Positions 1-10,116 are shown, counted from the stretch's first letter. The stretch: 64,000 nucleotides of DNA from Tabrizicola_A aquatica (GCA_965194375.1 OZ239428.1), one strand, 5' to 3'. The notes: a model not told the origin generated them from the letters alone. Program-made: numbers and translations.

Positions 1-778
1 CCGCCTCCACCAGCACCCATTCCTCGCCGAAGAGATACTCCACCTCAGGCCCGGTCAGCGCCACCCGCTGATCGGCGGCGACCAGCATATCATGGCTGGT
101 CCCAAAGAAGGGCGCGCGCAGGATGATGGGGGAAAATGATCCGCAGGCTGGCAGGTCCAGCCGCGTGATCCGGCGCAGCGGCAACAGACCGCCATCCGCC
201 GTGGCCACCAAATCGCCGGGCTTAAGATGCCCGGCCAGAACCGGACCTTCCGCGGTTTGAATAGGCGTGCGCTGCCCGATCCACGGCGCACGCGCTGGCA
301 AATCGGCCCCCCGGGTCAGCCCAAACCACAAAACCGACCCATGCCGCGACAGCCGGGCGGGGCCGTGGTTCAACTGTTCCAGATCCTCCAGCCGGATCGG
401 CAAAGGGTTCTGCCCGCGCGCCCGGCGTGGGGGCAAATCCTCGCGCCCCAGAAACTCCAACCGCATCTCCCAATGCCGCGCCGGAGCGTCAAAACGCAGG
501 CTCAACCGGCCGGTGCAGGCATGCTGCGGCAAAGGGCCGGGCAGAGCATGGCGCGCCACGCTTTGACCCTGCCGATGCACCAACACCAAACCCACCAAGG
601 GATCATGAAACAGCGTAAAGGTCCGGGGCCACCCCGCCGTGCTGTGAAAATCCAACAGCACGGCCGCCTCATCCAGCGGCAGGTGCAGTTCCACCACGAA
701 CATCCCCGCCTCAACCAGACCATAGGCCAGATCGGCCACCGGGGCGCGGTCAGACAGCAACAGCCAGTCGTCAGCCAT
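1..778 (-). CDS. Hint-domain protein, C-terminus beyond the left edge
   Basis: The minus strand is open from an ATG at 778 to the window edge, about 259 residues. The N-terminal two thirds is a beta-rich region of unknown role (starts MADDWLLLSDRAPVADLAYG). From about residue 165 it becomes a Hint (Hedgehog/intein-type) module, seen in the spaced elements PIQTAEG, LKPGDLVATADGGLLPLRRI and FFGTSHDMLVAADQRVAL. Rhodobacteraceae carry many such Hint_2 proteins, often of unclear function. I do not see the Cys that usually opens the module (the position reads APWIGQRTPIQT), so autoprocessing is doubtful. A TTG 18 nt upstream is an alternative start; no strong ribosome site marks either. The end of the protein is outside the window. 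Confidence 0.7.
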   Translation of the reverse strand, partial: MADDWLLLSDRAPVADLAYGLVEAGMFVVELHLPLDEAAVLLDFHSTAGWPRTFTLFHDPLVGLVLVHRQGQSVARHALPGPLPQHACTGRLSLRFDAPARHWEMRLEFLGREDLPPRRARGQNPLPIRLEDLEQLNHGPARLSRHGSVLWFGLTRGADLPARAPWIGQRTPIQTAEGPVLAGHLKPGDLVATADGGLLPLRRITRLDLPACGSFSPIILRAPFFGTSHDMLVAADQRVALTGPEVEYLFGEEWVLVEA

Positions 779-1046
779 GCGCCACCGCCAGCCCAAAGCG
801 CGATGCCAAGGGGGTCCGCCCGAAATCTGGGATGCTCTTGCCTGCCATGCCCACCTTTGGCCGGGTTTTCCCCGGCTTCCGTCCTTGGCGACAAGAGTAG
901 TCAGCCCACTCCACCCTGTCATCCCAAACTGAATCCTCCGCCGACTTGTCGCGCTTAGGTTGCGTATCGGCCACAGGGCGCAGGCATGGTTGCCTTTGGC
1001 CGGGCGGCTGCGCTATCCCAAAGCCAGCCCGCCGAAAGGACATACC

Positions 1047-2201
1047 ATGACCAACCCTCCGCCCGTTGACCCCGCCGCCCTGACGGCAGACCTGATCCGC
1101 TGCGCCTCGGTCACCCCGGTTGAGGGCGGCGCGCTGGTCCTCTTGCAAGACCTTCTCGAGGGCGCTGGCTTTGCCTGCACACGGGTGGACCGCGGCGGCA
1201 TCGCCAATCTTTTCGCCCGCTGGGGGGCCAAAGGGGCCAACAAAAGCTTTGGCTTCAACGGCCACACCGATGTGGTCCCGGTCGGCGATCTCGCCGCTTG
1301 GACCCGCGATCCCTTTGGTGCCGAAGTGGTCGACGGCTGGATGTATGGCCGCGGTGCCACCGACATGAAATCCGGCGTCGCCGCCTTCGCCGCCGCCGCC
1401 GTCGATTTCGTGCGCCAAACCCCGCCCGATGGCGCCGTGATCCTGACCATCACCGGCGACGAGGAAGACGTGGCCACCGACGGCACCGTGGCGCTTCTCG
1501 ACTGGATGGCTGCCGAGGGCGAGCGGATGACCCATTGCCTTGTCGGCGAACCCACCTGCCCCAACGTGATGGGCGAGATGATGAAGATCGGCCGACGCGG
1601 GTCAATGACCTGCTGGTTCACCGCCAAAGGCGTGCAGGGCCATTCGGCCTATCCACACCGCGCCAAGAACCCGATGTCAGCGCTGGTCTCCCTCCTTGCA
1701 CGGCTCGAAGCGCAACCGCTGGATCAAGGCACTGCCCATTTCGACCCCTCGACACTGGCGATCACCACCATCGACTGCGGCAACCCGGCCAACAACGTGA
1801 TCCCGGCCAAAGGCACGGCCACAGTCAATATCCGCTTCAACGACCTGCACACCGGGGCCAGCCTATCAGACTGGCTGCACAACCATGCGGCGGCCGTACA
1901 GGCCGAAACCGGGGTCGAGATCACAGCCCGCATCTCAATCTCCGGCGAAAGCTTCCTCACACCCCCCGGCGCCTTCTCGGCACTGGTCGCAGGCGCGGTA
2001 CAGGCCGAAACCGGCCGCCTGCCCGAACCCTCCACCTCAGGTGGCACCTCGGATGCGCGCTTTGTCAAAGACCACTGCCCGGTGGTGGAATTCGGGCTGG
2101 TGGGCCGCACGATGCATCAGGTCGATGAACGGGTCGAAGTGGCGCAGATCCACCAGCTAAAGGCGATCTACGGCCGCATCCTGAAAGACTATTTCGCATG
2201 A
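1047..2201 (+). CDS. dapE: succinyl-diaminopimelate desuccinylase
   Basis: Zn-dependent M20-family hydrolase that removes succinate from N-succinyl-LL-2,6-diaminopimelate in the cytoplasmic lysine/DAP pathway. The 384-residue length is normal for DapE. Visible family marks are the metal-site segment FNGHTDVVPVGD, the YGRGATDMKSGVAAF segment carrying the bridging Asp, GDEEDVATDGT with the catalytic Glu, VGEPTCPNVMG, and GGTSDARF near the C-terminus. The open frame continues upstream to a TTG at 960, but the ATG at 1047 has a purine-rich site (gaaagga) just before it and gives the family N-terminus. The stop overlaps the next start (ATGA), so the GNAT gene behind it is translationally coupled. 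dapF and dapA lie elsewhere in this window, so DAP synthesis is not clustered. Confidence 0.95.
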   Translation: MTNPPPVDPAALTADLIRCASVTPVEGGALVLLQDLLEGAGFACTRVDRGGIANLFARWGAKGANKSFGFNGHTDVVPVGDLAAWTRDPFGAEVVDGWMYGRGATDMKSGVAAFAAAAVDFVRQTPPDGAVILTITGDEEDVATDGTVALLDWMAAEGERMTHCLVGEPTCPNVMGEMMKIGRRGSMTCWFTAKGVQGHSAYPHRAKNPMSALVSLLARLEAQPLDQGTAHFDPSTLAITTIDCGNPANNVIPAKGTATVNIRFNDLHTGASLSDWLHNHAAAVQAETGVEITARISISGESFLTPPGAFSALVAGAVQAETGRLPEPSTSGGTSDARFVKDHCPVVEFGLVGRTMHQVDERVEVAQIHQLKAIYGRILKDYFA

Positions 2202-2617
2202 CGCTGATCGAGGAAACCCGCGACATCGCCGCCTGCCGCACCCTCCGCCGCACCGTGTTCATCGAAGAACAAGGGGTCTCCGAGGCCGATGAGGTGGACG
2301 ACAAGGACGACGACGCAATCCACCTTCTGGCCACACAAAACGGCAAACCGGTCGGCTCCGCCCGGCTTTTGGTGCTGGGCGAAACCGGCAAGATCGGCCG
2401 GGTCTGCGTCCTGGCTGAGGCGCGCGGCACCGGGCTCGGCGCGAACCTGATGCAAGCGGCGGTCGCGCGGTTTCGCTCCGTGCCGGGCGTCACCAAAGTC
2501 AAACTCGGCGCGCAGACCCATGCCTTGGGCTTTTACGAACGCCTCGGCTTCACCGCCATTGGCCCGGAATTCGACGACGCCGGCATCCCCCACCGCGAAA
2601 TGGTGCTGACCCTGTAA
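2198..2617 (+). CDS. ElaA-like GNAT acetyltransferase
   Basis: A 139-residue single-domain GNAT protein. The N-terminal region (RRTVFIEEQGVSEADEVDD) is the pattern of the ElaA/YjcF group, followed by the acetyl-CoA binding strand-loop GKIGRVCVLAEARGTGLGAN and the C-terminal ALGFYERLGF motif. It overlaps dapE by four bases, so the two are co-translated. The substrate cannot be told from sequence; coupling to dapE does not by itself make it a lysine-pathway enzyme. Confidence 0.85.
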   Translation: MTLIEETRDIAACRTLRRTVFIEEQGVSEADEVDDKDDDAIHLLATQNGKPVGSARLLVLGETGKIGRVCVLAEARGTGLGANLMQAAVARFRSVPGVTKVKLGAQTHALGFYERLGFTAIGPEFDDAGIPHREMVLTL

Positions 2618-2630
2618 CCCCAGCGGCTGA

Positions 2631-2717
2631 TTTCATCTTGGCCCCAAATACTCCCGCCGGAGGCTCCTGTGGCCAGCCGCGGATGCCTCCGGCGGGAGTA
2701 TTTTCGCCAAGATGAAA
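2631..2717. repeat. inverted pair of the Rhodobacterales extragenic palindrome unit
   Basis: A 34-base unit (2631-2664) and its near-perfect reverse complement (2685-2717) face each other across a 20-base spacer. The unit core is gcctccggcgggagtatttt followed by gccaagatgaaa. A third copy stands alone at 15544-15576, directly after another stop codon. The pair can fold into a long hairpin between the GNAT gene and rnr, so it could terminate or stabilise transcripts. Units of this type are, to my knowledge, common between genes in this family. Confidence 0.85.
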
Positions 2718-2762
2718 GGGCGGGCGGTGGTCTTGGGTGTCATGGCGTGTTAGGCAAAGGCC

Positions 2763-5018
2763 ATGAACCCCATTCCGACCAAAGATCAGATCCGCCAATG
2801 GATCGCCGAGAACCCCGGCCTTGTCGCCAAGCGCGATATTGCCAAAGCCTTTGGCATCAAAGGCGATGCCAAGATCGACCTCAAGCGCATCCTGCGCGAG
2901 ATGGAAGACGAAGGCGCGCTTGAGAAAAAGGCGCGCCGCTTCCAGGAACCAGGGGTCTTGCCGCCCGTCGCTGTGCTGCAGATTCTGGCTCCCGATGCGG
3001 CGGGGGATTTGTTTGCCGTGCCGTTGGAAGACGGCGTCGACAGCAGCCAGCGGGTGTTGATCGTCACCCAAAAGGGCGATCCTGCGCTGGGCGCCGGGGA
3101 CCGGATCTTGGGCCGTCTGACCCCCGTCAAGGGCGAGGGCCACGCCTATGAAGGGCGGTTGATCCGGCGGCTGGGATCAAATCCGCTTAAGGTTTTGGGC
3201 ATTTACCGCGACAGCCACGAAGGCGGGCGGATTGTGCCCATCGACAAGGGCCAAGACAAGGAATGGCGCGTCGCCCGCGATGCCTCCAACGGCGCGCGCG
3301 ATGGGGAATTGGTGGAAGGCGAAGCCATTGGCAACCGCCGCATGGGCCTGCCGCAGGCCCGCATCGTGGCGCGGCTCGGCGATCCCTCCGGCGCCCGCGC
3401 GGTCAGTCTGATCGCCATTCACCAGCACGGCATCCCCGACCAATTCCCCGATCCGGTCATTGCCGAGGCCGACAAGGCCGCCCCCGTTGGCCTTCAAGGC
3501 CGCGAGGATCTGCGCGATCTGCCCTTGGTCACCATTGACCCCATCGATGCCCGTGACCGCGATGATGCGGTCTATGCCATGGCCGACGATCAGCCCGGCA
3601 ATCCCGGCGGCCATATCATCTGGGTCGCCATCGCCGATGTCGCCCATTACGTCACGCCCGGTTCTGCCCTTGACCGTGAGGCGCGGCGGCGCGGCAATTC
3701 CAGCTATTTCCCCGACCGCGTCGTGCCGATGTTGCCCGATATCCTGTCGGGCGATCTGTGCTCCTTGCACGAGCATGTCGACCGCGCCTGTCTGGCCGTC
3801 CGGATGCGAATTGACGCTCACGGCAACAAGCTTTCGCACCGCTATGTGCGCGGCCTGATGCGGTCAAAGGCCTCCCTGCATTACGCCCAGGTTCAGGCCG
3901 CCATCGACGGCCAGCCCGATGACAAGACCGCGCCCCTGCTCGACCCGGTCCTGCGCCCGCTTTATGCCGCCTATGCCGCGCTGGTACAGGCCCGCGCCGC
4001 CCGCCAGCCCCTCGATCTCGACCTGCCCGAGCGCAAGATCGTGCTGGATGACGCGGGCAAGGTCACCTCGGTGTCGTTCTATGAACGCTTTGACGCGCAT
4101 AAGCTGATCGAGGAGATGATGATCCTCGCCAATGTCGCCGCCGCCGAGGAATTGGTGAAGCTGAAGCAGCCTTTGCTCTTCCGCGTGCATGAGGAACCCT
4201 CGCCGCTGAAACTTGAGGCGCTGCGCGAGGTGGCCGAGGCTTCGGGCCTTGTGCTGGCCAAGGGGCAGGTGCTGAAAACCTCGCATCTGAACCGTTTGCT
4301 CAGCCAAGCGCAGGGGACCGAGTTTGATGAGCTCATCAACCTGACCACCCTGCGTTCCATGACGCAGGCCTATTACAATGCGGAAAACTTTGGCCATTTC
4401 GGGCTGGCCCTGCGCAACTATGCGCATTTCACCTCGCCCATCCGGCGCTACTCCGATCTGATCGTGCACCGGGCGCTGATTGCAGGCCATGGCTGGGGCA
4501 AAGACGGGCTCTCGTCGTGGGATGTGGAAAGCCTCGATGAGACCGCCAAGCTGATTTCCGACTCTGAACGGCGCAGCATGGCCGCCGAACGCGACACGAC
4601 CGACCGCTATCTCGCGGCCTTCTTGGCCGACCGGGTGGGCAGCACCTTTGCGGGCCGGATTTCCGGCGTGCAGCGCTTTGGCCTTTTTGTCCGGCTCGAG
4701 GAAACCGGGGCCGATGGGCTGATCCCGATCCGCGCCGTGGGGCGCGAGTTCTTCCATTATGACGAGGCCACCCAGACGCTGATGGGGGCCGATACCGGGC
4801 TGACCATCGGCATCGGGCAGCGCGTGGTCGTGAAACTGGCCGAGGCGGTGCCGGTCACAGGTGGCCTTGTGCTGGAACTGGTCGAGATTGACGGCGCTGC
4901 CATCGCCGCCGGGGGCCGGGGCCGCAAGGGCGGGCGCTACCAGCCGCGCAAGCCGGGGGCGGCAAATGCCAAGGCCGCCAAGCTCGCCCGCAAGATTGTG
5001 CGCAAACGGCGGGGCTAA
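2763..5018 (+). CDS. rnr: ribonuclease R
   Basis: RNase II/RNB-family 3'-5' exoribonuclease of 751 residues, cytoplasmic, degrading structured RNA and taking part in mRNA and rRNA decay. An N-terminal winged-helix segment (about 1-65) is followed by cold-shock-like regions. The RNB catalytic domain opens around residue 258 with DPIDARDRDDAVYA, which carries the metal-binding aspartates, and contains FTSPIRRYSDLIVHR. An S1 domain lies near 620-705 (STFAGRISGVQRFGLFV), then a basic tail. The ATG at 2763 is the only early start. The next gene begins two bases after the stop, so it is probably co-transcribed. Confidence 0.95.
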   Translation: MNPIPTKDQIRQWIAENPGLVAKRDIAKAFGIKGDAKIDLKRILREMEDEGALEKKARRFQEPGVLPPVAVLQILAPDAAGDLFAVPLEDGVDSSQRVLIVTQKGDPALGAGDRILGRLTPVKGEGHAYEGRLIRRLGSNPLKVLGIYRDSHEGGRIVPIDKGQDKEWRVARDASNGARDGELVEGEAIGNRRMGLPQARIVARLGDPSGARAVSLIAIHQHGIPDQFPDPVIAEADKAAPVGLQGREDLRDLPLVTIDPIDARDRDDAVYAMADDQPGNPGGHIIWVAIADVAHYVTPGSALDREARRRGNSSYFPDRVVPMLPDILSGDLCSLHEHVDRACLAVRMRIDAHGNKLSHRYVRGLMRSKASLHYAQVQAAIDGQPDDKTAPLLDPVLRPLYAAYAALVQARAARQPLDLDLPERKIVLDDAGKVTSVSFYERFDAHKLIEEMMILANVAAAEELVKLKQPLLFRVHEEPSPLKLEALREVAEASGLVLAKGQVLKTSHLNRLLSQAQGTEFDELINLTTLRSMTQAYYNAENFGHFGLALRNYAHFTSPIRRYSDLIVHRALIAGHGWGKDGLSSWDVESLDETAKLISDSERRSMAAERDTTDRYLAAFLADRVGSTFAGRISGVQRFGLFVRLEETGADGLIPIRAVGREFFHYDEATQTLMGADTGLTIGIGQRVVVKLAEAVPVTGGLVLELVEIDGAAIAAGGRGRKGGRYQPRKPGAANAKAAKLARKIVRKRRG

Positions 5019-5020
5019 GG

Positions 5021-6301
5021 ATGGGCGACGCGCGGGCAATCTTTGCGAAGAATGCCCGTCAGGGCTTGATGAGCATGGCCGCCGCGCTGACGCTGGCCAC
5101 CACCGCCCTTGCAGGCCCGCAAGACACCGAAGCGGCCATGACTGAAACCATCGGGGAGGCGATGTTGACCGAAGGAACCGGCACGCAAGAGGGGCTAACC
5201 CAGTGGCTTTCCACCTTCAAAGACCGCGCCTTGGCGGCGGGCTTTTCGTCCGCCACGCTTGATGCGCTGAAAGGTGCGGAATACCTGCCAAAGGTCGTGC
5301 GCAATGACCGCCACCAGAACGAATTCACCAAGACGATCTGGGAATATCTTGACACCGCCGTATCAGATGATCGCATCGCTCATGGGCTTAAGGCCCTGAA
5401 ATCCCACGGCGAAACGCTGGCCCGGATCGAGGCCACCTATGGCGTTGACGCCGAAGTCGTCGCCGCCATCTGGGGGCTGGAAAGCGCCTATGGCGCGGTG
5501 CGCGGGGACATTCCCACGCTGCACGCGCTCGCCACGTTGGCCTATGACGGGCGGCGCGGCGCGTTTTTTGAAGCCGAGTTGATCGCCGCCCTCAAGATCC
5601 TGCAACTGGGCGATGCCACCCCAGCCACCCTGCGCGGCTCATGGGCCGGAGCGATGGGGCATACGCAGTTCATGCCCTCGTCTTGGCATGCCTTTGCGGT
5701 GGATTTCACCGCCGATGGCAAGCGCGACATCTGGGACGATGATCCCACCGATGCGCTGGCCTCAACCGCCGCCTATCTCGCGGGCAAGGGCTGGGTGAAA
5801 GGCGCGCCTTGGGGCGCCGAAATCACCCTGCCGCCGGGCTTTAACTATGACCTGACGACCGAGCGGGTGAAAAAGCCCGTCGCCGAGTGGCAAGCGATGG
5901 GGGTTCGGCTGGCGGACGGCACCGATCTGCCAGACCATGGCCCGGCCTCGGTCCTTTTGCCCGGCGGGCACCGGGGCGCGGCCTTTCTGATCTTCCAGAA
6001 CTTCCATGTGATCGAGACCTACAACACCGCCGATGCCTATGTCATCGCCGTGGGCCATCTGGCCGACCGTTTGCGCGGGGCAGGACCGATCCTCGCGCCT
6101 TGGCCGCGTGACGAACGCGCGCTGTCGTTTGAGGAACGCGTCGCCTTGCAAAAACGGCTGACAGCGGCCGGGTTTGATACCGGCGGCGTTGACGCCAAGA
6201 TGGGCCCTAAAACCGTGGCCGCCATTAAGACGTTTCAAAAGGCCCGCGGCATGGTGCCAGACGGCTTTCCCAGCCTTTCGGTCTTGCAGGCCCTGCAGTA
6301 A
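5021..6301 (+). CDS. MltB-type lytic murein transglycosylase with peptidoglycan-binding domain
   Basis: 426 residues. A hydrophobic N-terminal stretch (about 13-33, ending TTALAGPQ) is a likely signal peptide, though preceded by a long n-region. The SLT_2/MltB catalytic domain spans about 50-340, with the catalytic Glu in WGLESAYG near residue 154 and the family segments GSWAGAMGHTQFMPSSW and YNTADAYVIAVGHLADRL. A C-terminal PG_binding_1 module (about 365-426, KMGPKTVAAIKTFQKARG) anchors it to the wall. It cleaves glycan strands to 1,6-anhydro-MurNAc ends in the periplasm. It starts two bases after rnr, in the same transcription unit. Confidence 0.9.
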   Translation: MGDARAIFAKNARQGLMSMAAALTLATTALAGPQDTEAAMTETIGEAMLTEGTGTQEGLTQWLSTFKDRALAAGFSSATLDALKGAEYLPKVVRNDRHQNEFTKTIWEYLDTAVSDDRIAHGLKALKSHGETLARIEATYGVDAEVVAAIWGLESAYGAVRGDIPTLHALATLAYDGRRGAFFEAELIAALKILQLGDATPATLRGSWAGAMGHTQFMPSSWHAFAVDFTADGKRDIWDDDPTDALASTAAYLAGKGWVKGAPWGAEITLPPGFNYDLTTERVKKPVAEWQAMGVRLADGTDLPDHGPASVLLPGGHRGAAFLIFQNFHVIETYNTADAYVIAVGHLADRLRGAGPILAPWPRDERALSFEERVALQKRLTAAGFDTGGVDAKMGPKTVAAIKTFQKARGMVPDGFPSLSVLQALQ

Positions 6302-6424
6302 CGACTTCGTGTACCGGCAGGGTTCAGACCAAAGTCCCTATGCGGGCGGTATCGATCTGGCTAAGCTGAGTTTCAGAAGTTGAATTCAGCCCAAACGTGT
6401 TTCGTCCAATCAGCGGAGAGCCAG

Positions 6425-6865
6425 ATGAGAACCTTTGCCAAAACGCTGTGTATCAGCGCGCTTTTGATGACCGGGGCCGCCTTTGCAGCTGTCACCGCGA
6501 CCGATCCCGATGTGATTGCCCGCAAGGATCTGATGAAAACCATCGGTGGGGCAGCCAAAACCTTGGGCGGCATGGCCTCGGGCGAGGTGGCGCATGATGC
6601 CGCCGCCGCCGAAGCGGCCAAGCAAGCCATGATCGCGGCCGCCGCCGAGATCGAGGCCAAGTTCACCAACAACGCGGCCGATCCGGCCTCTGAGGCCAAG
6701 CCCGAGGTTTGGACCAACTGGAATGATTTCTTGGCCAAGGGCAAGGCGCTGGGTGATGCGGCTGGTGCCCTTGATGTGGCCAGCGCTGAAAGCATTGGCG
6801 CAGGCATGGGGGCCATTGGTGGCACCTGCAAGGCCTGCCACACCGACTATCGCGTTCAGAAGTAA
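6425..6865 (+). CDS. c'-type (cytochrome c556-like) cytochrome
   Basis: 146-residue secreted haem protein. The start chosen at 6425 follows ggagagccag and opens a clean signal peptide (MRTFAKTLCISALLMTGAAF, cleavage near residue 21). The mature part is Ala-rich and predicted helical, as expected of the four-helix cytochrome c' fold, and the only haem site is CKACH at 135-139, close to the C-terminus, which is diagnostic for cytochrome c'/c556. Haem is attached in the periplasm. Function in this family ranges from NO or O2 binding to electron transfer; nothing here decides it. A hairpin follows the stop. Confidence 0.9.
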   Translation: MRTFAKTLCISALLMTGAAFAAVTATDPDVIARKDLMKTIGGAAKTLGGMASGEVAHDAAAAEAAKQAMIAAAAEIEAKFTNNAADPASEAKPEVWTNWNDFLAKGKALGDAAGALDVASAESIGAGMGAIGGTCKACHTDYRVQK

Positions 6866-6880
6866 ACGGTGCGTTGGTAA

Positions 6881-6917
6881 GGGGCCCCTCGGACCTTATG
6901 TCCGGGGGGCCTTTGTT
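6881..6917 (+). terminator. hairpin terminator after the cytochrome gene
   Basis: A GC-rich imperfect inverted repeat (ggggcccctcggac / gtccggggggcc) with a five-base loop is followed by tttgttt. It sits 15 bases after the cytochrome stop and before the convergent I78 gene. Confidence 0.7.
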
Positions 6918-6945
6918 TGACCAAATGGGCGATGTCCCGCGAAAC

Positions 6946-7236
6946 TCAGCCGCAGCTGATGCGGAAAATCTCGCCGGTTTCGTCGATTTCAATGTTCAAC
7001 CGCGTCGGGTTGTAATCCATCGTCACCGCCATCCCCGGCCGGATGATCCGCACCGGTACCCCGAATTTCATGGTCTGCAGCACGGTCTCAGGCTGCCCAC
7101 GCAGAAACTGAAGATCAGGCGCTCCGCAACTGTCCTCGGGCGGCAGCGGTGGCGGAATGTCACCGGGATAGGGCGGGCTTTCGGCCTCAACGCAGGCGGC
7201 AAGGCCAAGAGGGATAAGCAGGGCAAAGGGACGCAT
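6946..7236 (-). CDS. I78-family peptidase inhibitor lipoprotein (copy 1)
   Basis: 96 residues. The lipobox LGLAAC (Cys15) follows a short hydrophobic signal, so a lipoprotein is predicted. The mature part shows the I78 inhibitor pattern: DSCGAPDLQFLRGQP, then IIRPGMAVTMDYNPTRLNIE, ending RISCG. The family inhibits serine peptidases in the periplasm or outside; the target here is unknown. A second member stands 30 bases upstream on the same strand, pointing to a tandem duplication. Start ATG at 7236 has gagag just before it. Confidence 0.85.
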   Translation of the reverse strand: MRPFALLIPLGLAACVEAESPPYPGDIPPPLPPEDSCGAPDLQFLRGQPETVLQTMKFGVPVRIIRPGMAVTMDYNPTRLNIEIDETGEIFRISCG

Positions 7237-7266
7237 GGCACTCTCCTGAACAGGCGTCAGCCGAAA

Positions 7267-7629
7267 TCAGCCACAGATCAACCGCTGGATTCGACCGGTC
7301 ACATCAACCTCGGCGTTCAGCCGGGTGGGCACAATGTCATTTGTAATCTCTTGCCCCGGCCAAAGCACGCGCAGCGGACCCATCAGGCGGAAATCAGCCA
7401 GCCGCTCCATCGGCTGACCACGCAGGTCAGACAGGGCAGCAAGGCCGCAGCTGTCGGGCAAATCGGGCAACATCTCGTCCACCGGCCCCAACATCGGACC
7501 CGCCCGCAGGCACCCGGCCAAGAGCCCCCCCAGCACCATAACCGCAACCGCGCAGCCCAACGCCCCCCGCCGCTTCGGGGCAATGCGGCCCGCAAACAGG
7601 GCCGAAACCCGGAACAAAGTCACTGTCAA
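7267..7629 (-). CDS. I78-family peptidase inhibitor lipoprotein (copy 2)
   Basis: Same architecture as its neighbour: a positively charged n-region (APKRRGALG), a hydrophobic core, lipobox GLLAGC, then DSCGLAALSDLRGQP, LWPGQEITNDIVPTRLNAE and the terminal ICG. The open frame reaches back to a GTG at 7668. A TTG at 7629 has aggaaa six bases before it and is my preferred start; GTG at 7623 is also possible. The ATG within the hydrophobic core would leave no n-region. It is divergent from the formaldehyde dehydrogenase gene, so the 74 bases between them hold both promoters. Confidence 0.75.
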   Translation of the reverse strand: MTVTLFRVSALFAGRIAPKRRGALGCAVAVMVLGGLLAGCLRAGPMLGPVDEMLPDLPDSCGLAALSDLRGQPMERLADFRLMGPLRVLWPGQEITNDIVPTRLNAEVDVTGRIQRLICG

Positions 7630-7703
7630 ATGTCGTTTCCTGAATTGCAATTCCACACGTTCTGGCACAGCCTGAGACCCTTGATAAGGGGAGGAATTCC
7701 GAA

Positions 7704-8840
<1,137 letters not shown>

Positions 8841-9602
8841 GTGGCCCGCGATGGGGCCAAACTGCTGGCGGTTCTGATCGACGCCGACAACGTGCTCTCG
8901 CGCCATGCCGAGGCGATCTTGAAAGAGGTCGGCCGCATTGGCGAACCCGCCCTGCGGCGGGTTTACGGCGATTGGTCCAGCTCGCAGCTTGCGGGCTGGA
9001 AATCGGCGGCGCGCGATCTGGGGCTGGTGATGCATCAGCAATCGGCCAACACCAAGGGCAAGAACGCCAGCGACATCGGCCTTGTGATCGATGCGATGGA
9101 CATCCTGCACCAAGGCAAGTTCGATGGCTTTGTGCTGGTCAGCTCTGACAGCGATTTCACCCGTCTCGCCAGCCGCATCCGCGAAGAAGGGCTTGAGGTG
9201 ATCGGCATCGGCGAGTCCAAGACCCCCGAAAGCCTGCGCAAGGTCTGCAATCGCTTTATCCTGATCGAAAACATCGTGACCGAGGCCGAGGCGGAAACCG
9301 CCACCGCCCCCGCCGCCCCCGTCATGGCCGCCGCCCGCACCGAGGGCACCGCCAGCGCCCCACCCACGAAACGCCCGATGATCGAGGCGATCCCCCTGAT
9401 CGCCAAGGCCATGCAAAGCATCGATCCCGATGGCGAGTGGTTTCATCTGGGCCAGATCGGCCAATACATGGTGCGCGCCGATCCCGATTTCGATTCGCGC
9501 ACCTATGGGGCGGCCAAGCTCTCAGACCTGATCAAGGGCCTGCCCAAACGGTTCGAGGTCCGCAAAGATGCCAACGCTTGGCTGGTGCGCGACATCGCGT
9601 GA
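8841..9602 (+). CDS. NYN (LabA-like PIN) domain protein with C-terminal OST-HTH/LOTUS domain
   Basis: 253 residues, starting with GTG directly after the frmA stop, hence co-transcribed. The N-terminal NYN domain (about 1-145) carries the expected acidic sites: LIDADN, SDIGLVIDAMD and VLVSSDSDFTRLASRIRE. An Ala/Pro-rich linker follows, then an OST-HTH domain (about 175-250; MIEAIPLIAKAMQSI ... KLSDLIKGLPKRFEVR). NYN domains are PIN-like nucleases and LOTUS domains bind RNA, so a small RNA-processing nuclease is likely. No bacterial substrate is established that I could name. Its link to formaldehyde metabolism is probably only positional. Confidence 0.85.
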   Translation: MARDGAKLLAVLIDADNVLSRHAEAILKEVGRIGEPALRRVYGDWSSSQLAGWKSAARDLGLVMHQQSANTKGKNASDIGLVIDAMDILHQGKFDGFVLVSSDSDFTRLASRIREEGLEVIGIGESKTPESLRKVCNRFILIENIVTEAEAETATAPAAPVMAAARTEGTASAPPTKRPMIEAIPLIAKAMQSIDPDGEWFHLGQIGQYMVRADPDFDSRTYGAAKLSDLIKGLPKRFEVRKDANAWLVRDIA

Positions 9603-9642
9603 CCTTTTCACGCCGGGCCTTGGCCGGTCAGCAGCATGAGAC

Positions 9643-10059
9643 TTGCCACAGCCCCCACAGCCATGGCCAATTACCCCGGTGGGAACGGCCCAGCCCGGCA
9701 GGGCGGCCGGTGGAGAGCGGGGGGCCGCCTTGGAAACGGGCGATGAGCTGGCAGAGTTTGCCATCGATTTTCTGGTGTCCGGTCGCGGCAGCGCACGGGC
9801 CCTGACACGAGAGCTGGCGACCCGCTGGCCTGATCACCCCGCCTTGGAATTTGTGCTGGTCCTGTCCTTGGCCGCCAATGGCATCGAAAGCACCCTGACC
9901 GGGGCCGAGGCCGACCGTCTGGCGCGCGAGGCCTGGCAGATGGCGGCCCTTTTGGGCGTTGATCTCTACGACGCCCAAGCGCTTGGCCTGCCCCATCGCA
10001 GCGGCGCCGATCTTGTGCGCTATTGGCAGACGCATGACGGGTTTTTCCTGAACGGCTGA
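9643..10059 (+). CDS. uncharacterised protein, start uncertain
   Basis: Open frame of up to 138 residues from a TTG at 9643. The part from about residue 30 looks like a real protein: ETGDELAEFAIDFLVSGRG, then predicted helices (ALTRELATRWPDHPALEF, EADRLAREAWQMAALLG), ending THDGFFLNG. The first 29 residues are Pro/Gly-rich and could be untranslated; a TTG at 9730 would give 109 residues. It lies between the NYN gene and the ThDP enzyme on the same strand. I recognise no family; the helical layout is reminiscent of small all-alpha proteins. Confidence 0.5.
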   Translation: MPQPPQPWPITPVGTAQPGRAAGGERGAALETGDELAEFAIDFLVSGRGSARALTRELATRWPDHPALEFVLVLSLAANGIESTLTGAEADRLAREAWQMAALLGVDLYDAQALGLPHRSGADLVRYWQTHDGFFLNG

Positions 10060-10116
10060 TCTTGCCTCCCCTGCCCCATGGGGCCAGACTGGCCCGGTCA
10101 GACATTGGGGGCTCAG

